Notes: generated by a model from the sequence alone, not told the origin. A stretch of 64,000 nucleotides of DNA from G963676655 sp963676655 (GCA_963676655.2 CAXXKX010000003.1:620001-684000), one strand, 5' to 3'; counted from the first letter of the stretch, positions 8,914 through 17,193 are shown. Numbers and translations: made by a program.

Positions 8914-8951
8914 GTACGACTATTCAGTACGACTATTCAGCGACTATTTAG
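8914..8951. repeat. Short tandem repeat upstream of ilvC
   Basis: The 13-mer GTACGACTATTCA occurs twice back to back (8914-8926 and 8927-8939), followed by a degenerate third unit GCGACTATTTAG. It could be repeated binding sites or replication slippage; nothing in the sequence decides between them. Confidence 0.6.
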
Positions 8952-9057
8952 ACTCTGTGGAGCATTCAAGTAGGTATACCACACAAATGCGCTTGCGACT
9001 AATACAATTCCGTTTGACAAATGATTTCATTTTTTCCCGCATTTATTTTTGCGACTC

Positions 9058-9085
9058 TTGAAAAAAAAAGACAGCGTGCTACATT
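9058..9085 (+). promoter_or_regulatory. Candidate ilvC promoter
   Basis: TTGAAA at 9058-9063 and TACATT at 9080-9085 with a 16-base spacer, about 60 bases before the ilvC start. The match is moderate. A TTGACA at 9014-9019 lacks a good partner at the right spacing. Confidence 0.35.
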
Positions 9086-9148
9086 ATATCCTTTGACTTT
9101 AAAAACCTAATGCAAAAACCTTTGTAAAATCTCAAGGAGAAAAAGAAA

Positions 9149-10129
9149 ATGAAGATTCTTCATGACAAAGACGCATGCCTCAGTAATCTTGAAGGTAAAA
9201 TTGTTGCCGTAATCGGTTATGGCAGCCAGGGCAGTGCTCAGGCGCTGTGTATGAGAGATTCCGGTGTCAATGTAATCATCGGGTCCATCAAAGACGCATC
9301 TTTCGACAAAGCTGTTGAAGACGGTTTTGAAGTAATGGACATTGCTTCCGCCGCTGAAAAAGCTGACGTTATCCACATCCTGCTGCCGGACGAGTTCCAT
9401 GCTCCGGTCTACAAGAATGAAATCGCACAGCACATGGGCGCCGGCAAGGTTCTCTCCTGCTCACACGGTTTCAATATCATTTTCAAACTGATCGAGCCGT
9501 CAGCCGACGTCGATGTTATCATGGTTGCTCCGAAAAGCCCGGCCACTGAAGAACGCAAAGCGTTCCTCGAAGGTTTCGGCGTTCCCGGCCTGGTTGCTGT
9601 TAATCAGAATGCCAGCGGCAAAGCCCTGGATATCGCTCTGGCGATGGCTAAAGCTATGGGATTCACCCGTGCCGGCGTTCTCGAATGTACTTTCGAACAG
9701 GAAACCTACGAAGACCTCTTCGGCGAACAGAACGTTCTCTGCGGCGGCCTGGTTGACCTGATGAAATACGGTTTTGAAGTTCTGGTCGAAGCTGGTTACC
9801 CGGCTGAAATGGCTTACTTCGAATGCGTACACGAAGTAAAACTTATTGTTGACCTGGTTTTCGAAGGCGGTATCCAGAAGATGAATGCCGTTATCTCCAA
9901 CACCGCTGAATGGGGTGAATACGTCAATGGTCCGAGAATCATTACTCCGGACGTAAAAGAGCGCATGAAAGAGTCTCTGGCTGACATCGAAAGCGGCAAA
10001 TTCGCTCGCGAATGGATGGAAGAAGCTCGCAGCGGCGCCAAAACTCTGTTGGCCAAACGTGAAGAACTCGGCAAGCATCAGGTTGAAATCACCGGCGCTG
10101 AAATTCGTTCACTCTTCGAAAAGAAGTAA
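9149..10129 (+). CDS. ilvC: Ketol-acid reductoisomerase (class I length)
   Basis: 326 residues. It converts acetolactate or acetohydroxybutyrate to the dihydroxy acids in valine, leucine and isoleucine synthesis, using NAD(P)H and Mg. Seen are the dinucleotide loop GYGSQG (23-28), SHGFNI (105-110), and the metal ligands D189 and E193 (DLFGEQ) and E225 and E229 (ECVHE), with S250. All catalytic residues are present. The stretch APKSPATEERKAF (127-139) differs from the PKGPGH motif usual in short class I enzymes and looks more like the PKCPGTEVRE of long class II enzymes. Codon use is strongly biased, suggesting high expression. It stands alone, without ilvB or ilvD neighbours, and has a strong terminator downstream. 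Confidence 0.95.
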   Translation: MKILHDKDACLSNLEGKIVAVIGYGSQGSAQALCMRDSGVNVIIGSIKDASFDKAVEDGFEVMDIASAAEKADVIHILLPDEFHAPVYKNEIAQHMGAGKVLSCSHGFNIIFKLIEPSADVDVIMVAPKSPATEERKAFLEGFGVPGLVAVNQNASGKALDIALAMAKAMGFTRAGVLECTFEQETYEDLFGEQNVLCGGLVDLMKYGFEVLVEAGYPAEMAYFECVHEVKLIVDLVFEGGIQKMNAVISNTAEWGEYVNGPRIITPDVKERMKESLADIESGKFAREWMEEARSGAKTLLAKREELGKHQVEITGAEIRSLFEKK

Positions 10130-10133
10130 TATA

Positions 10134-10155
10134 GTTGCGAGTTGCGGGTTGTGAG
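10134..10155. repeat. Short degenerate GTTGCGA-type repeat after ilvC stop
   Basis: Directly after the ilvC stop come GTTGCGA, GTTGCGG and GTTGTGAG in series. Similar low-complexity units (GTTGCCAG) follow the radical SAM gene at 21147. The role is unknown. Confidence 0.4.
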
Positions 10156-10208
10156 TAAAATTATAGCTCATTAGACCTGACTCGACAACAGCGAATACGC
10201 TGAATTAA

Positions 10209-10244
10209 AACGGAGAAAGCACTTTGCTTTCTCCGTTTTTTTTT
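10209..10244 (+). terminator. Intrinsic terminator of ilvC (twin of 15795-15829)
   Basis: A 13-bp stem AACGGAGAAAGCA with loop CTT and the matching arm, followed by a run of T: a classic Rho-independent terminator. The first 35 bases are identical to the terminator at 15795-15829 that closes the next locus. Confidence 0.92.
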
Positions 10245-10265
10245 GTTTTTTTCAAAACAGGGGGG

Positions 10266-10294
10266 TTGACAAATTGAAAAACTTATGGTATGCT
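10266..10294 (+). promoter_or_regulatory. Sigma-70 promoter of the GntR-pseudopilin-GH locus
   Basis: TTGACA (10266-10271), 17-base spacer, TATGCT (10289-10294), followed 50 bases later by the GntR start. GGTA and TACC at 10287-10304 form a weak dyad over the -10 box, a possible site for autoregulation by the GntR protein. Confidence 0.65.
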
Positions 10295-10346
10295 AAATAC
10301 TACCAAAATAAATTGTAAATAAAAAAACAATAGCTAAATACACTCC

Positions 10347-11522
10347 ATGATAGACAATTTAACATTTGAACCGAAAGCAAAGCTTGACAAGTCTTCATCC
10401 GCTCCATTGCATCTGCAGTTGAGTGAAAAGATCGTTAAACAGATATCACGGCAGAAACCGAAAGCGGGCACCCGCTTGCTGTCCGAACGCAAATTGGCCG
10501 ACTTACTCGGTCTCGACCGCTCAACAGTACATCGGGCTTATATCGAGTTGATGCAGTCAGGCATTGTCGAAGAGTGTCCGCCAAGCCGCGGCCTGTTTAT
10601 CAGCGCCGAAGCCAAAAACAAGCTCCGGCAACCGTTTCCCAATATCGGTATCATTTTACCGGCGCGGTTTTCCGACTTTATGGATGAAAAAGTTGAGTAC
10701 CGCCTGCGTTATATGAAAGGCATCATCGACAGGGCCGCCGAACTGGAATATTCAACCATGATGGTCAACCTGCCTGCGGTTGACAGTTCTGGAGAATATA
10801 TTGCCGAGTGGAAAAAGCATGTTATCGACCGGCTTGCCGGCATTATTCATCTGGGGGACCGCCTCGAATCCAGGGACAGGCCGCTGGAAATGGTTTTTAA
10901 CGATAAAAATATTCCTCAGGTTTTTATTTCCGGTTATCCAGAATATTCCCATATTGGCTCTATTTCCAGTGATTTAATGCCTGGCGCATTGGCTTTAGCC
11001 GAATTACTGGTGGAGCATGGACACAAAAGAGTCGGTCTGATTCTTGAAAAGCAATACACTCCTCCTAAAGCGCTGTATGAATACGAAGCTTCCAGACGAC
11101 CTAAGATTATGCGAGAGGCATTAAGCACCTGCAGGGTTGATGTCCCGGAAAAATGGATTATTGAAAATGGCAATTGCGAAGTATCCCTTAAAGAAAGACT
11201 CCACCATTTATTCAAAACAGACGAAGCACCTTCCTCGCTTTGTTGTATGAATGACGTTGTTGCAAACAACGCGATAAAAATATTGCAGGAAATGGGGCTG
11301 AAAGTTCCCGAAGACGTTTCAGTTAGCGGAGTCGACAGTATTCCGGGAACTGATGACGTCATGCCTTTGACTTCGATCAGACTCCCATTCTATTCTATCG
11401 GCAGCAGCGCACTGGATGCACTGCATGACTATATTGATAACGGAATATCCGATTTAAATAGAGAAAAAGCGCAACCGGCTTCACTTTCCATAAAAAGTTC
11501 GGTCGGAAACGCAAAAAATTAA
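10347..11522 (+). CDS. GntR-family regulator with LacI-type sugar-binding domain
   Basis: 391 residues. Residues ~20-90 form a GntR winged helix (PLHLQLSEKIVKQI, then GTRLLSERKLADLLGLDRSTVHRAYIELMQSGIVE). Residues ~100-385 resemble the periplasmic-binding-protein-like effector domain of LacI regulators (NIGIILPARFSDF, HKRVGLILEKQY, LCCMNDVVANNAIKILQEMG, VSVSGVDSIPGTDDVMPLTSI). This hybrid architecture usually senses a sugar. It is the first gene of a co-directional set with a pseudopilin (15 bp downstream) and a giant secreted hydrolase-like protein, which it probably controls. The ligand is unknown. Confidence 0.9.
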   Translation: MIDNLTFEPKAKLDKSSSAPLHLQLSEKIVKQISRQKPKAGTRLLSERKLADLLGLDRSTVHRAYIELMQSGIVEECPPSRGLFISAEAKNKLRQPFPNIGIILPARFSDFMDEKVEYRLRYMKGIIDRAAELEYSTMMVNLPAVDSSGEYIAEWKKHVIDRLAGIIHLGDRLESRDRPLEMVFNDKNIPQVFISGYPEYSHIGSISSDLMPGALALAELLVEHGHKRVGLILEKQYTPPKALYEYEASRRPKIMREALSTCRVDVPEKWIIENGNCEVSLKERLHHLFKTDEAPSSLCCMNDVVANNAIKILQEMGLKVPEDVSVSGVDSIPGTDDVMPLTSIRLPFYSIGSSALDALHDYIDNGISDLNREKAQPASLSIKSSVGNAKN

Positions 11523-11537
11523 TTAAGGAGAACAGAA

Positions 11538-12200
11538 ATGCTTACAGCGAAAAGAACCTTCACATTAATAGAACTTCTTGTCGTAATCGCTATCATCGCA
11601 ATCCTCGCATCAATGCTGCTGCCGGCTCTGAATAAAGCCCGGGAGCGTGCCCATGCCATCAGTTGCGTCAACAATCTTAAACAGGTTGGATTGTCTGCAG
11701 AAATGTATGTTGACAGCTACAACGGCCTTCTTCCCATGCATTACGGCCCGGGGAACTCCTCATGGATAACCTGGTTCAGGAACAGCGGCATTGGCATTGA
11801 TAAAATCAAATTATGTCCAAAGCTTAAATATGATAAATCCGTATGGGGAGCCAGTTTCATGCAGGGATATGGCCTGCATCTGGGCTACGGAGGCAATCAT
11901 TATAATTACCGGAACCGTAAGAAGATAAATGGTGGCTACGGTGCCGCTTTTTACAATAATCCGCCTTCAAAGACCCCTATCTTCGGCGACAGTCGAGATC
12001 ACTCCAGGGACGTTCAAGACTATGTGATAGAAGCCAGGAACTGCGGGAATAACGGTGGAGCGCTTATTTTCAGGCATTCGGCCAAGGCCAATATATACTT
12101 TCAAGACGGCCATGTTAACGCGATTGACGAAAATGTTGCTGTCGGGGAAATCGGTTACACCAGATACTTCCATATGCCGGGACCTGTACTGATTCAGTAA
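11538..12200 (+). CDS. Pseudopilin-like protein (prepilin N-terminus, H-X9-DG C-terminus)
   Basis: 220 residues. A short basic leader is followed by the type IV prepilin/type II secretion pseudopilin motif FTLIELLVVIAIIAILA, with cleavage expected just before the Phe and the conserved Glu at +5. The rest is a small globular domain ending RHSAKANIYFQDGHVNAI, which matches the H-x9-DG signature of planctomycete- and lentisphaera-type pseudopilins. It has an AAGGAG ribosome-binding site. The prepilin peptidase at 45067 could process it. Its place between a sugar-type regulator and a secreted giant hydrolase suggests a role in exporting or displaying that enzyme; this is inference. Confidence 0.9.
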   Translation: MLTAKRTFTLIELLVVIAIIAILASMLLPALNKARERAHAISCVNNLKQVGLSAEMYVDSYNGLLPMHYGPGNSSWITWFRNSGIGIDKIKLCPKLKYDKSVWGASFMQGYGLHLGYGGNHYNYRNRKKINGGYGAAFYNNPPSKTPIFGDSRDHSRDVQDYVIEARNCGNNGGALIFRHSAKANIYFQDGHVNAIDENVAVGEIGYTRYFHMPGPVLIQ

Positions 12201-12246
12201 TATATATTCGTCAATAAAAAATATTTAAAAAATCAAGAGACTTATT

Positions 12247-15200
12247 ATGAAATATGTTTTATCTTTTTACTTGATTCTCTCAATATTGCCCGTTCACGCT
12301 GACAGTCCAAAGCTTGTTGAGGTAAAGGATTCAAACGTCCTGTTTCTGGCGCATTTCAACCGTTCTTTAAAGCCGGAAATCGGAAATACGGAAAATATGG
12401 CACAGCAGACCGTTATTACTTCCGGAAGAAAAGGAGTCGGTTTTTCCAAAAGCTACCCCCAGCCTGAATGTGCCGATCTCAGTGTTTACCGTTCTTTTCT
12501 GGCCTTCCCTGGACAAGGGAATATTGACATCAAAAATGGAACCATTCAGTTCTGGATAAAGCCATTATGGAAAAGAACCGGCTACGTTCACAGCGTTTTT
12601 TTCAAATTTCATAACAACCCGGAAAACCGCGACGGGATAGAGTGGAAAGGAAGTAACGCGTTTTATATCCAGAAACCGCCGCATAAGGAAAATTACAGCC
12701 TCAGCCATATAAAAAAAATCAATAAGGACATACCGCATGGCCCTGTCTGGCATCAGTTGGCGGCAACCTGGAGCGTCAAGGCGGGTAAGTTTAGTTTTTA
12801 TATCGACGGGAAACCGGTGGGAACTGAAAAATATCAGGTTCCGACGAAAGTGCCTCGCGAATTAATTTTCGGCTCTCCTGATCTGCACTTTGCCAGATCA
12901 TTGCTCGATGAAGTCAGAATTTTGAACTATCCGTTAAGCCCGGAAGAAATCAAACAAGATTATCTTGCCCAAAAAGCCGGGTTGGAATTTGACCACAAAT
13001 CATCTGGAACTGGAAACAAAACCAGCATTCTAAAGTTTTCTCCGGAAATGCCGGAAGCGAAAGTCGCCTCGACATCAAAATTCGAAGACATTGCTCTGCC
13101 GGTCCAATATACGTTACAAGCTCCGAAAATTGACGCTTTGCTGGATGATCCGGCCTGGAAACAAACCATTACGCTTCCGCCAATGTTAACTCCCAAAGGA
13201 CACCCAGCCAAAGTCCCTACCAAATTAAAATTGCTTTATGATAATAAAAATCTCTACCTGTCCGCAATTGTTAACGAGCCTGAAATGAAAACGATCATTG
13301 CCAAGTTTGATCAACGGGACCTGAAAATCTTCAACGACGACTGTGTTGAATTTATTTTGAAACTTCCGGGCCGAGACAGGAATATATTTCACTTTGTCGT
13401 GAATTCACTTGGTACGATCTATGACTCAAGGAACGGCAAACTAAATTTCGACGCAAAGAACCTCAAGGCAAAAACCAGGAGGCTCGCGGATAAATGGCTG
13501 CTTGAAATGCAGCTGCCATTCTCAGACCTCAAGACAGCGCCGCCGCAAGTAGGGGTAGTATGGGGCGCAAGGTTCTGCCGCGAAAGGCATAACTTGAAAG
13601 CGGAATTTTCCTCAATCCCGGTCACCAGGAATGGCGCGTTTTCCGCCCCGAATTATCTGGGAAAACTAACTTTTATGGGTGGTGCTCATTCCTCTTCCGC
13701 GCTTAAAGTCAGTGTTGATAAAAAAACTTTTTTTCCCGGGCTTAATTCTTTCAAAATATCGCTGGACAGCGACAAGCTGGAAAAAATCAAAGGTGAACTC
13801 AATATCTATACTTTGAATTCCGCCAATGAACTGCTTGAATTCAACTCCAAACCGATAACATTAAAACCGGGTAAAAACACTCTGAATACTCCGGTTAAAG
13901 TCGTTAATGACAAAACAAACTTGATCGGCATTACAATTAAACTCGCTTCCAGAGCTCCAGTTTGCAGTCTGAGCATTCCTTGCGGGTTCTCCCCGGTATC
14001 TCCGTCTGTGGCCGAGCTGGCAAAAGAACTGCCTGATCTTAAAAATATTATCAGAATATATAACGATACAAAGCATCCGCTGTATAAAGGAATAAAGGAT
14101 GCGGTTGAAGAAGTATCAAAGGCTATCTCCGTCTATGAACGCCAATTACAGCTTGCCCTTAAAAACCAAACTGTCGTTTCTCTGAATGACTGGAATAAAG
14201 TTGCTGCCTGTGTTAACGGGTTCAACAAATTCAGGCTCAACCGCCGCTATCTCATTTGGCAGACATCGCTATGGGAAAAAAGCTCCCCGGACGCTCTAGC
14301 CCCGCTTGACTATCAGGAATCGCCGTCCTGCTCATTCTCCCTTGCCGGAAATGAACAGGAAGCGGTATGCTTCATCATAGCCGGAGGATTATGCGAAAAA
14401 AGACTTGATTTGCGGATTGTTCCCAATCCCACGGTAATGAAAGGAAAATACATTCCGGCAAAAAGTTTTACCGTATACTCTGAACCGTTCCTGAATCACA
14501 TGGGGGAAAAACTCACCTCCGCTCTGATCAAGGTGCCGGGTAATATTATAACTTTAACTCCGGGAAGCCTGCAGCGGATCTGGATAATTTTTAACTCCCG
14601 CGGTCTTCAGGCAGGAAATTATAAAACATCTATCACGGTCAAGCCATTGAATGACTATTCAATTCCAAACCGTAATATACCGGTTGCTCTGCGCATCTTC
14701 GACTTCACTCTGCCAGAAACTCATGACTGGCCGCTGGATTGTTATTTCTGGAAAAGTTCATGGAGCGAGGTTGATGAAACAGCTATGTTAAAAATGCTCC
14801 ATGATCGCCATATAAAATGGGCTATGACAGACTCTTATATCTATCATCACGGCTATAAACCCGGCGGCACAATTCATGCGAAAAAAACAAAGTCCATAGA
14901 CAAAAACAGAGTGACAAATGCGAACAAGGATTTCCTTGAAACCGCATTGAAGTTAAAAATGAAAATAGTTTTCGCCTGGGGAACTCCCGCCTCCGTTGAG
15001 TGGCACAAGTTAATGGTCAAGCGCCTGCTGGATATGGGATTTTCATACCGGGATTTCATTTTCCACGGTGCGTTGCGCGACGAATTCAAAGCTAAAGATA
15101 TTAATAAACCTACAGGAATAAAGTTAAGAAAAGAGCTGCATCAGGCAATCCCCGATGCTCAATTTATGGCCACACTCCTGAATATACCTCCTCCTTCCGG

Positions 15201-15762
15201 TGCGACTATCAAACAAATAAAACAGGCAGGTCTGCTTGATTTCTTTAAAGTATGGGCAATCAGCAACGGAGTGACCGATAGTACAATCAGCGAATTGCGT
15301 CGATATAAACGTACGGTATGGGCTTACCGCTGCCAGCGCAACATGCAAACCCGAAACATTCTTGACTATTATCGGTTTTTTCCATGGGTGGGATACTTCA
15401 AAAAACTTGACGGAGTCGCATTCTGGACCTTTTATTCACGTAAAGGAACTGACGGCTTCGATCACCGCGACGGCTATGACGACGGCATGACCCTGATCGA
15501 CAGTGACAACCGACCGGTCCCCAGTAAACAACTTGAGGCTGTCAGAGAAGGACTGGAGGACATTGCTTATATGGATATTTTGAAAAAATATCTCGAAAAG
15601 GCTGAAAAAAACAAACCGTCGCAAGATTATTTAAAATACCGCAAACTCCTTGATAAAGTTCCGCAAAAAATTATGAGGGACAAATCTTTGCAACTTTTGA
15701 AACAATGGCGGCTGGATGTTGCGAATGCTATCGAAAGTTTGAAAAAAGATGAAAAACATTGA
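12247..15762 (+). CDS. Giant secreted glycoside-hydrolase-like protein (LamG-like, CBM9-like, DUF4091-like domains)
   Basis: 1171 residues with a signal peptide (MKYVLSFYLILSILPVHA). Residues ~25-245 look like a concanavalin/LamG jelly roll (ngTIQFWIKPLWK, WHQLAATWSVKAGKFSFYIDGKPV, LDEVRILNYPLSPEEI). Residues ~285-465 resemble a family-9 carbohydrate-binding module (IDALLDDPAWKQT, LKLLYDNKNLYLSAIV). The last ~350 residues resemble the TIM-barrel-containing DUF4091 family, ending KQLEAVREGLEDIAYMDILKKY. It is exported and probably binds and cleaves a polysaccharide, but no specific family or catalytic pair can be assigned by eye. It is the third gene of the GntR locus and is closed by its own terminator. 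Confidence 0.8.
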   Translation: MKYVLSFYLILSILPVHADSPKLVEVKDSNVLFLAHFNRSLKPEIGNTENMAQQTVITSGRKGVGFSKSYPQPECADLSVYRSFLAFPGQGNIDIKNGTIQFWIKPLWKRTGYVHSVFFKFHNNPENRDGIEWKGSNAFYIQKPPHKENYSLSHIKKINKDIPHGPVWHQLAATWSVKAGKFSFYIDGKPVGTEKYQVPTKVPRELIFGSPDLHFARSLLDEVRILNYPLSPEEIKQDYLAQKAGLEFDHKSSGTGNKTSILKFSPEMPEAKVASTSKFEDIALPVQYTLQAPKIDALLDDPAWKQTITLPPMLTPKGHPAKVPTKLKLLYDNKNLYLSAIVNEPEMKTIIAKFDQRDLKIFNDDCVEFILKLPGRDRNIFHFVVNSLGTIYDSRNGKLNFDAKNLKAKTRRLADKWLLEMQLPFSDLKTAPPQVGVVWGARFCRERHNLKAEFSSIPVTRNGAFSAPNYLGKLTFMGGAHSSSALKVSVDKKTFFPGLNSFKISLDSDKLEKIKGELNIYTLNSANELLEFNSKPITLKPGKNTLNTPVKVVNDKTNLIGITIKLASRAPVCSLSIPCGFSPVSPSVAELAKELPDLKNIIRIYNDTKHPLYKGIKDAVEEVSKAISVYERQLQLALKNQTVVSLNDWNKVAACVNGFNKFRLNRRYLIWQTSLWEKSSPDALAPLDYQESPSCSFSLAGNEQEAVCFIIAGGLCEKRLDLRIVPNPTVMKGKYIPAKSFTVYSEPFLNHMGEKLTSALIKVPGNIITLTPGSLQRIWIIFNSRGLQAGNYKTSITVKPLNDYSIPNRNIPVALRIFDFTLPETHDWPLDCYFWKSSWSEVDETAMLKMLHDRHIKWAMTDSYIYHHGYKPGGTIHAKKTKSIDKNRVTNANKDFLETALKLKMKIVFAWGTPASVEWHKLMVKRLLDMGFSYRDFIFHGALRDEFKAKDINKPTGIKLRKELHQAIPDAQFMATLLNIPPPSGATIKQIKQAGLLDFFKVWAISNGVTDSTISELRRYKRTVWAYRCQRNMQTRNILDYYRFFPWVGYFKKLDGVAFWTFYSRKGTDGFDHRDGYDDGMTLIDSDNRPVPSKQLEAVREGLEDIAYMDILKKYLEKAEKNKPSQDYLKYRKLLDKVPQKIMRDKSLQLLKQWRLDVANAIESLKKDEKH

Positions 15763-15794
15763 CTGATCAAAGGTAATTGAAAAATCTATCAAGT

Positions 15795-15829
15795 AACGGA
15801 GAAAGCACTTTGCTTTCTCCGTTTTTTTT
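15795..15829 (+). terminator. Intrinsic terminator of the GntR-GH locus (twin of 10209-10244)
   Basis: The same 13-bp stem, CTT loop and T run as the ilvC terminator, identical over 35 bases. Flanking sequence on either side differs. It ends transcription before coaD. Confidence 0.92.
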
Positions 15830-15907
15830 GTCTTGGATGGCAAATTCAATTTTCAGGGTATATATTACCGTTAAGATGAAATTAAACGTAAATTCAGGTA
15901 AGATATC

Positions 15908-16396
15908 ATGAAAACAGTATTATATCCGGGCAGTTTTGACCCGTTGACAAATGGTCATATGGACCTGATCGAACGCGCCTCGAAACTCTTCGACCAGGTT
16001 ATCGTAGGTGTCGCGTTGAACAGTTTGAAAAATCCGCTTTTCACCGTTGATGAACGGGTCTGCATGCTCAAAGAATCATGCGCCGGTTTGTCGAAAGTAA
16101 CGGTAGTTTCTTTCAGCGGCTTGCTGGTTGACGCCCTTGATGATTTTCAGGCCCAAGCGGTCTTGCGCGGACTTCGCGCTTTTTCTGATTTTGAATTTGA
16201 ACTGCAGATGGCTTTGATGAACCGCAGTCTGAAAGAGGGCTGTGAAACGATCTTTATGATGCCGAGTCAGGAAAATTCATTTGTCAGTTCAACTATGGTT
16301 AAGGAGGTAGCGTCATTCGGAGGTGAATTCGAAAAATTTGTCCCGCCCGCCGTAGCGGAATGTATGGCAGGAAAGCTTGCGAAAGATAAAAAATGA
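15908..16396 (+). CDS. coaD: Phosphopantetheine adenylyltransferase CoaD
   Basis: 162 residues, the normal length. It carries the nucleotidyltransferase motif T-N-G-H (14-17, in GSFDPLTNGHMDL) and the later SSTMVKEVA segment equivalent to the ISSTxVR loop. It transfers AMP from ATP to 4'-phosphopantetheine, the penultimate step of coenzyme A synthesis. Its stop overlaps the start of the next gene by four bases (ATGA), so they are translationally coupled. Confidence 0.96.
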   Translation: MKTVLYPGSFDPLTNGHMDLIERASKLFDQVIVGVALNSLKNPLFTVDERVCMLKESCAGLSKVTVVSFSGLLVDALDDFQAQAVLRGLRAFSDFEFELQMALMNRSLKEGCETIFMMPSQENSFVSSTMVKEVASFGGEFEKFVPPAVAECMAGKLAKDKK

Positions 16397-16875
16397 TCAA
16401 GATATCCATCGCGTTACTTAAAAAAGAAGATCTCAATCTTCACGGCGAAGAACCGGCCTCATTCATTAACCTGGGTGATCACCCGGTAATGCAGATAGCC
16501 AGCCCGGTTGAGTACAAACTCCACGCCAAACTCACTGGAGGATCGGTTCTGGTTTCCGGCCGGGTGGAATTCGACCTCAATTGTACTTGCGGACGCTGCC
16601 TTGAGGAATTTTCCACCCATTTCAAAACCGGCAATCTTTATCTCTATTATGATGACATCGATGAAAGCCTGGAACTGGATATCTCCGATGATATCCGGCA
16701 GGAAGCGTTTCTGGCGCTCCCGCTTTCCCCGGTTTGTTCAAATGACTGCAAAGGCCTGTGTCCCGAATGCGGAATTGATCTGAACCGCGAAAGCTGCACT
16801 TGCGAACGCGATCCCCGGGATGAAGATGATGAAGAGGACAACCCGTGGAGCCCCCTTGACGATTATAAATTTTGA
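16393..16875 (+). CDS. yceD: YceD/DUF177 family protein
   Basis: 160 residues. The four-cysteine arrangement CTCGRC (near residue 60) and CSNDCKGLCPECGIDLN (near 115-131) is typical of DUF177/YceD, a family tied to 23S rRNA accumulation in bacteria and plastids. The C-terminus is acidic. In most bacteria yceD is followed at once by rpmF (ribosomal protein L32); here no rpmF is present and a family A repeat occupies the next interval. It overlaps coaD by four bases. Confidence 0.87.
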   Translation: MIKISIALLKKEDLNLHGEEPASFINLGDHPVMQIASPVEYKLHAKLTGGSVLVSGRVEFDLNCTCGRCLEEFSTHFKTGNLYLYYDDIDESLELDISDDIRQEAFLALPLSPVCSNDCKGLCPECGIDLNRESCTCERDPRDEDDEEDNPWSPLDDYKF

Positions 16876-16950
16876 TTGATGTCATCGTATTTGAAGTTCA
16901 ACGACTTTTGTGTTATATTCCTATGAAGAAAAACATATTTTTGCCGCTTG

Positions 16951-17158
16951 TCGCAGACTTACAGCCTGCTTTTTAATATGGTGACTTTATCCCCGGGCGT
17001 TGCCCGGGGCTGTGATATTACGCCCCTACGGGGCTTGTTCTTCGTACTCGATTTTGTTATCGTAATCGAAAAAACAGGCCGTAGGCCTGAAACAGCAAAG
17101 CCCACGGCAACGCCGTGGGTAAATAATAAAAAATCTTTAGCAGGCTGTAAGTCTGCGA
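16951..17158. repeat. Palindromic repeat family A, copy 2 (BIME-like)
   Basis: A 208-bp copy of the element at 2937-3125, again bounded by perfect 20-bp inverted repeats (16951-16970, 17139-17158). Hairpins: CCCCGGGC-GTT-GCCCGGGG (16991-17009), GCCCC-TAC-GGGGC (17022-17034), AGGCC-GTA-GGCCT (17076-17088) and CCCACGGC-AAC-GCCGTGGG (17101-17119). Relative to copy 1 the second and third stems and the terminal repeats differ only by paired, compensatory substitutions, while loops are unchanged. The middle spacer is about 20 bases longer. A short open frame across it is not a gene. Confidence 0.88.
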
Positions 17159-17193
17159 TAAAAAAGTTTGAATATAGAGACAGGAAAGAGTAA

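Larger units (their letters stand above)
8674..9148. other. Intergenic region between divergent HIT and ilvC genes
   Basis: 475 bases without a credible gene. It holds a tandem duplication at 8914-8939 (listed separately), AT-rich runs, and a possible ilvC promoter near 9058-9085 (TTGAAA, 16-base spacer, TACATT), followed by an AAGGAG ribosome-binding site before ATG 9149. I see no leader peptide or attenuator with branched-chain codons. Confidence 0.5.

Noticed and set aside
16948..17193. Open frame of 81 codons across the second family A repeat
   Set aside because: It consists of the palindromic repeat translated by chance, has no ribosome-binding site, and a comparable frame in copy 1 is broken.
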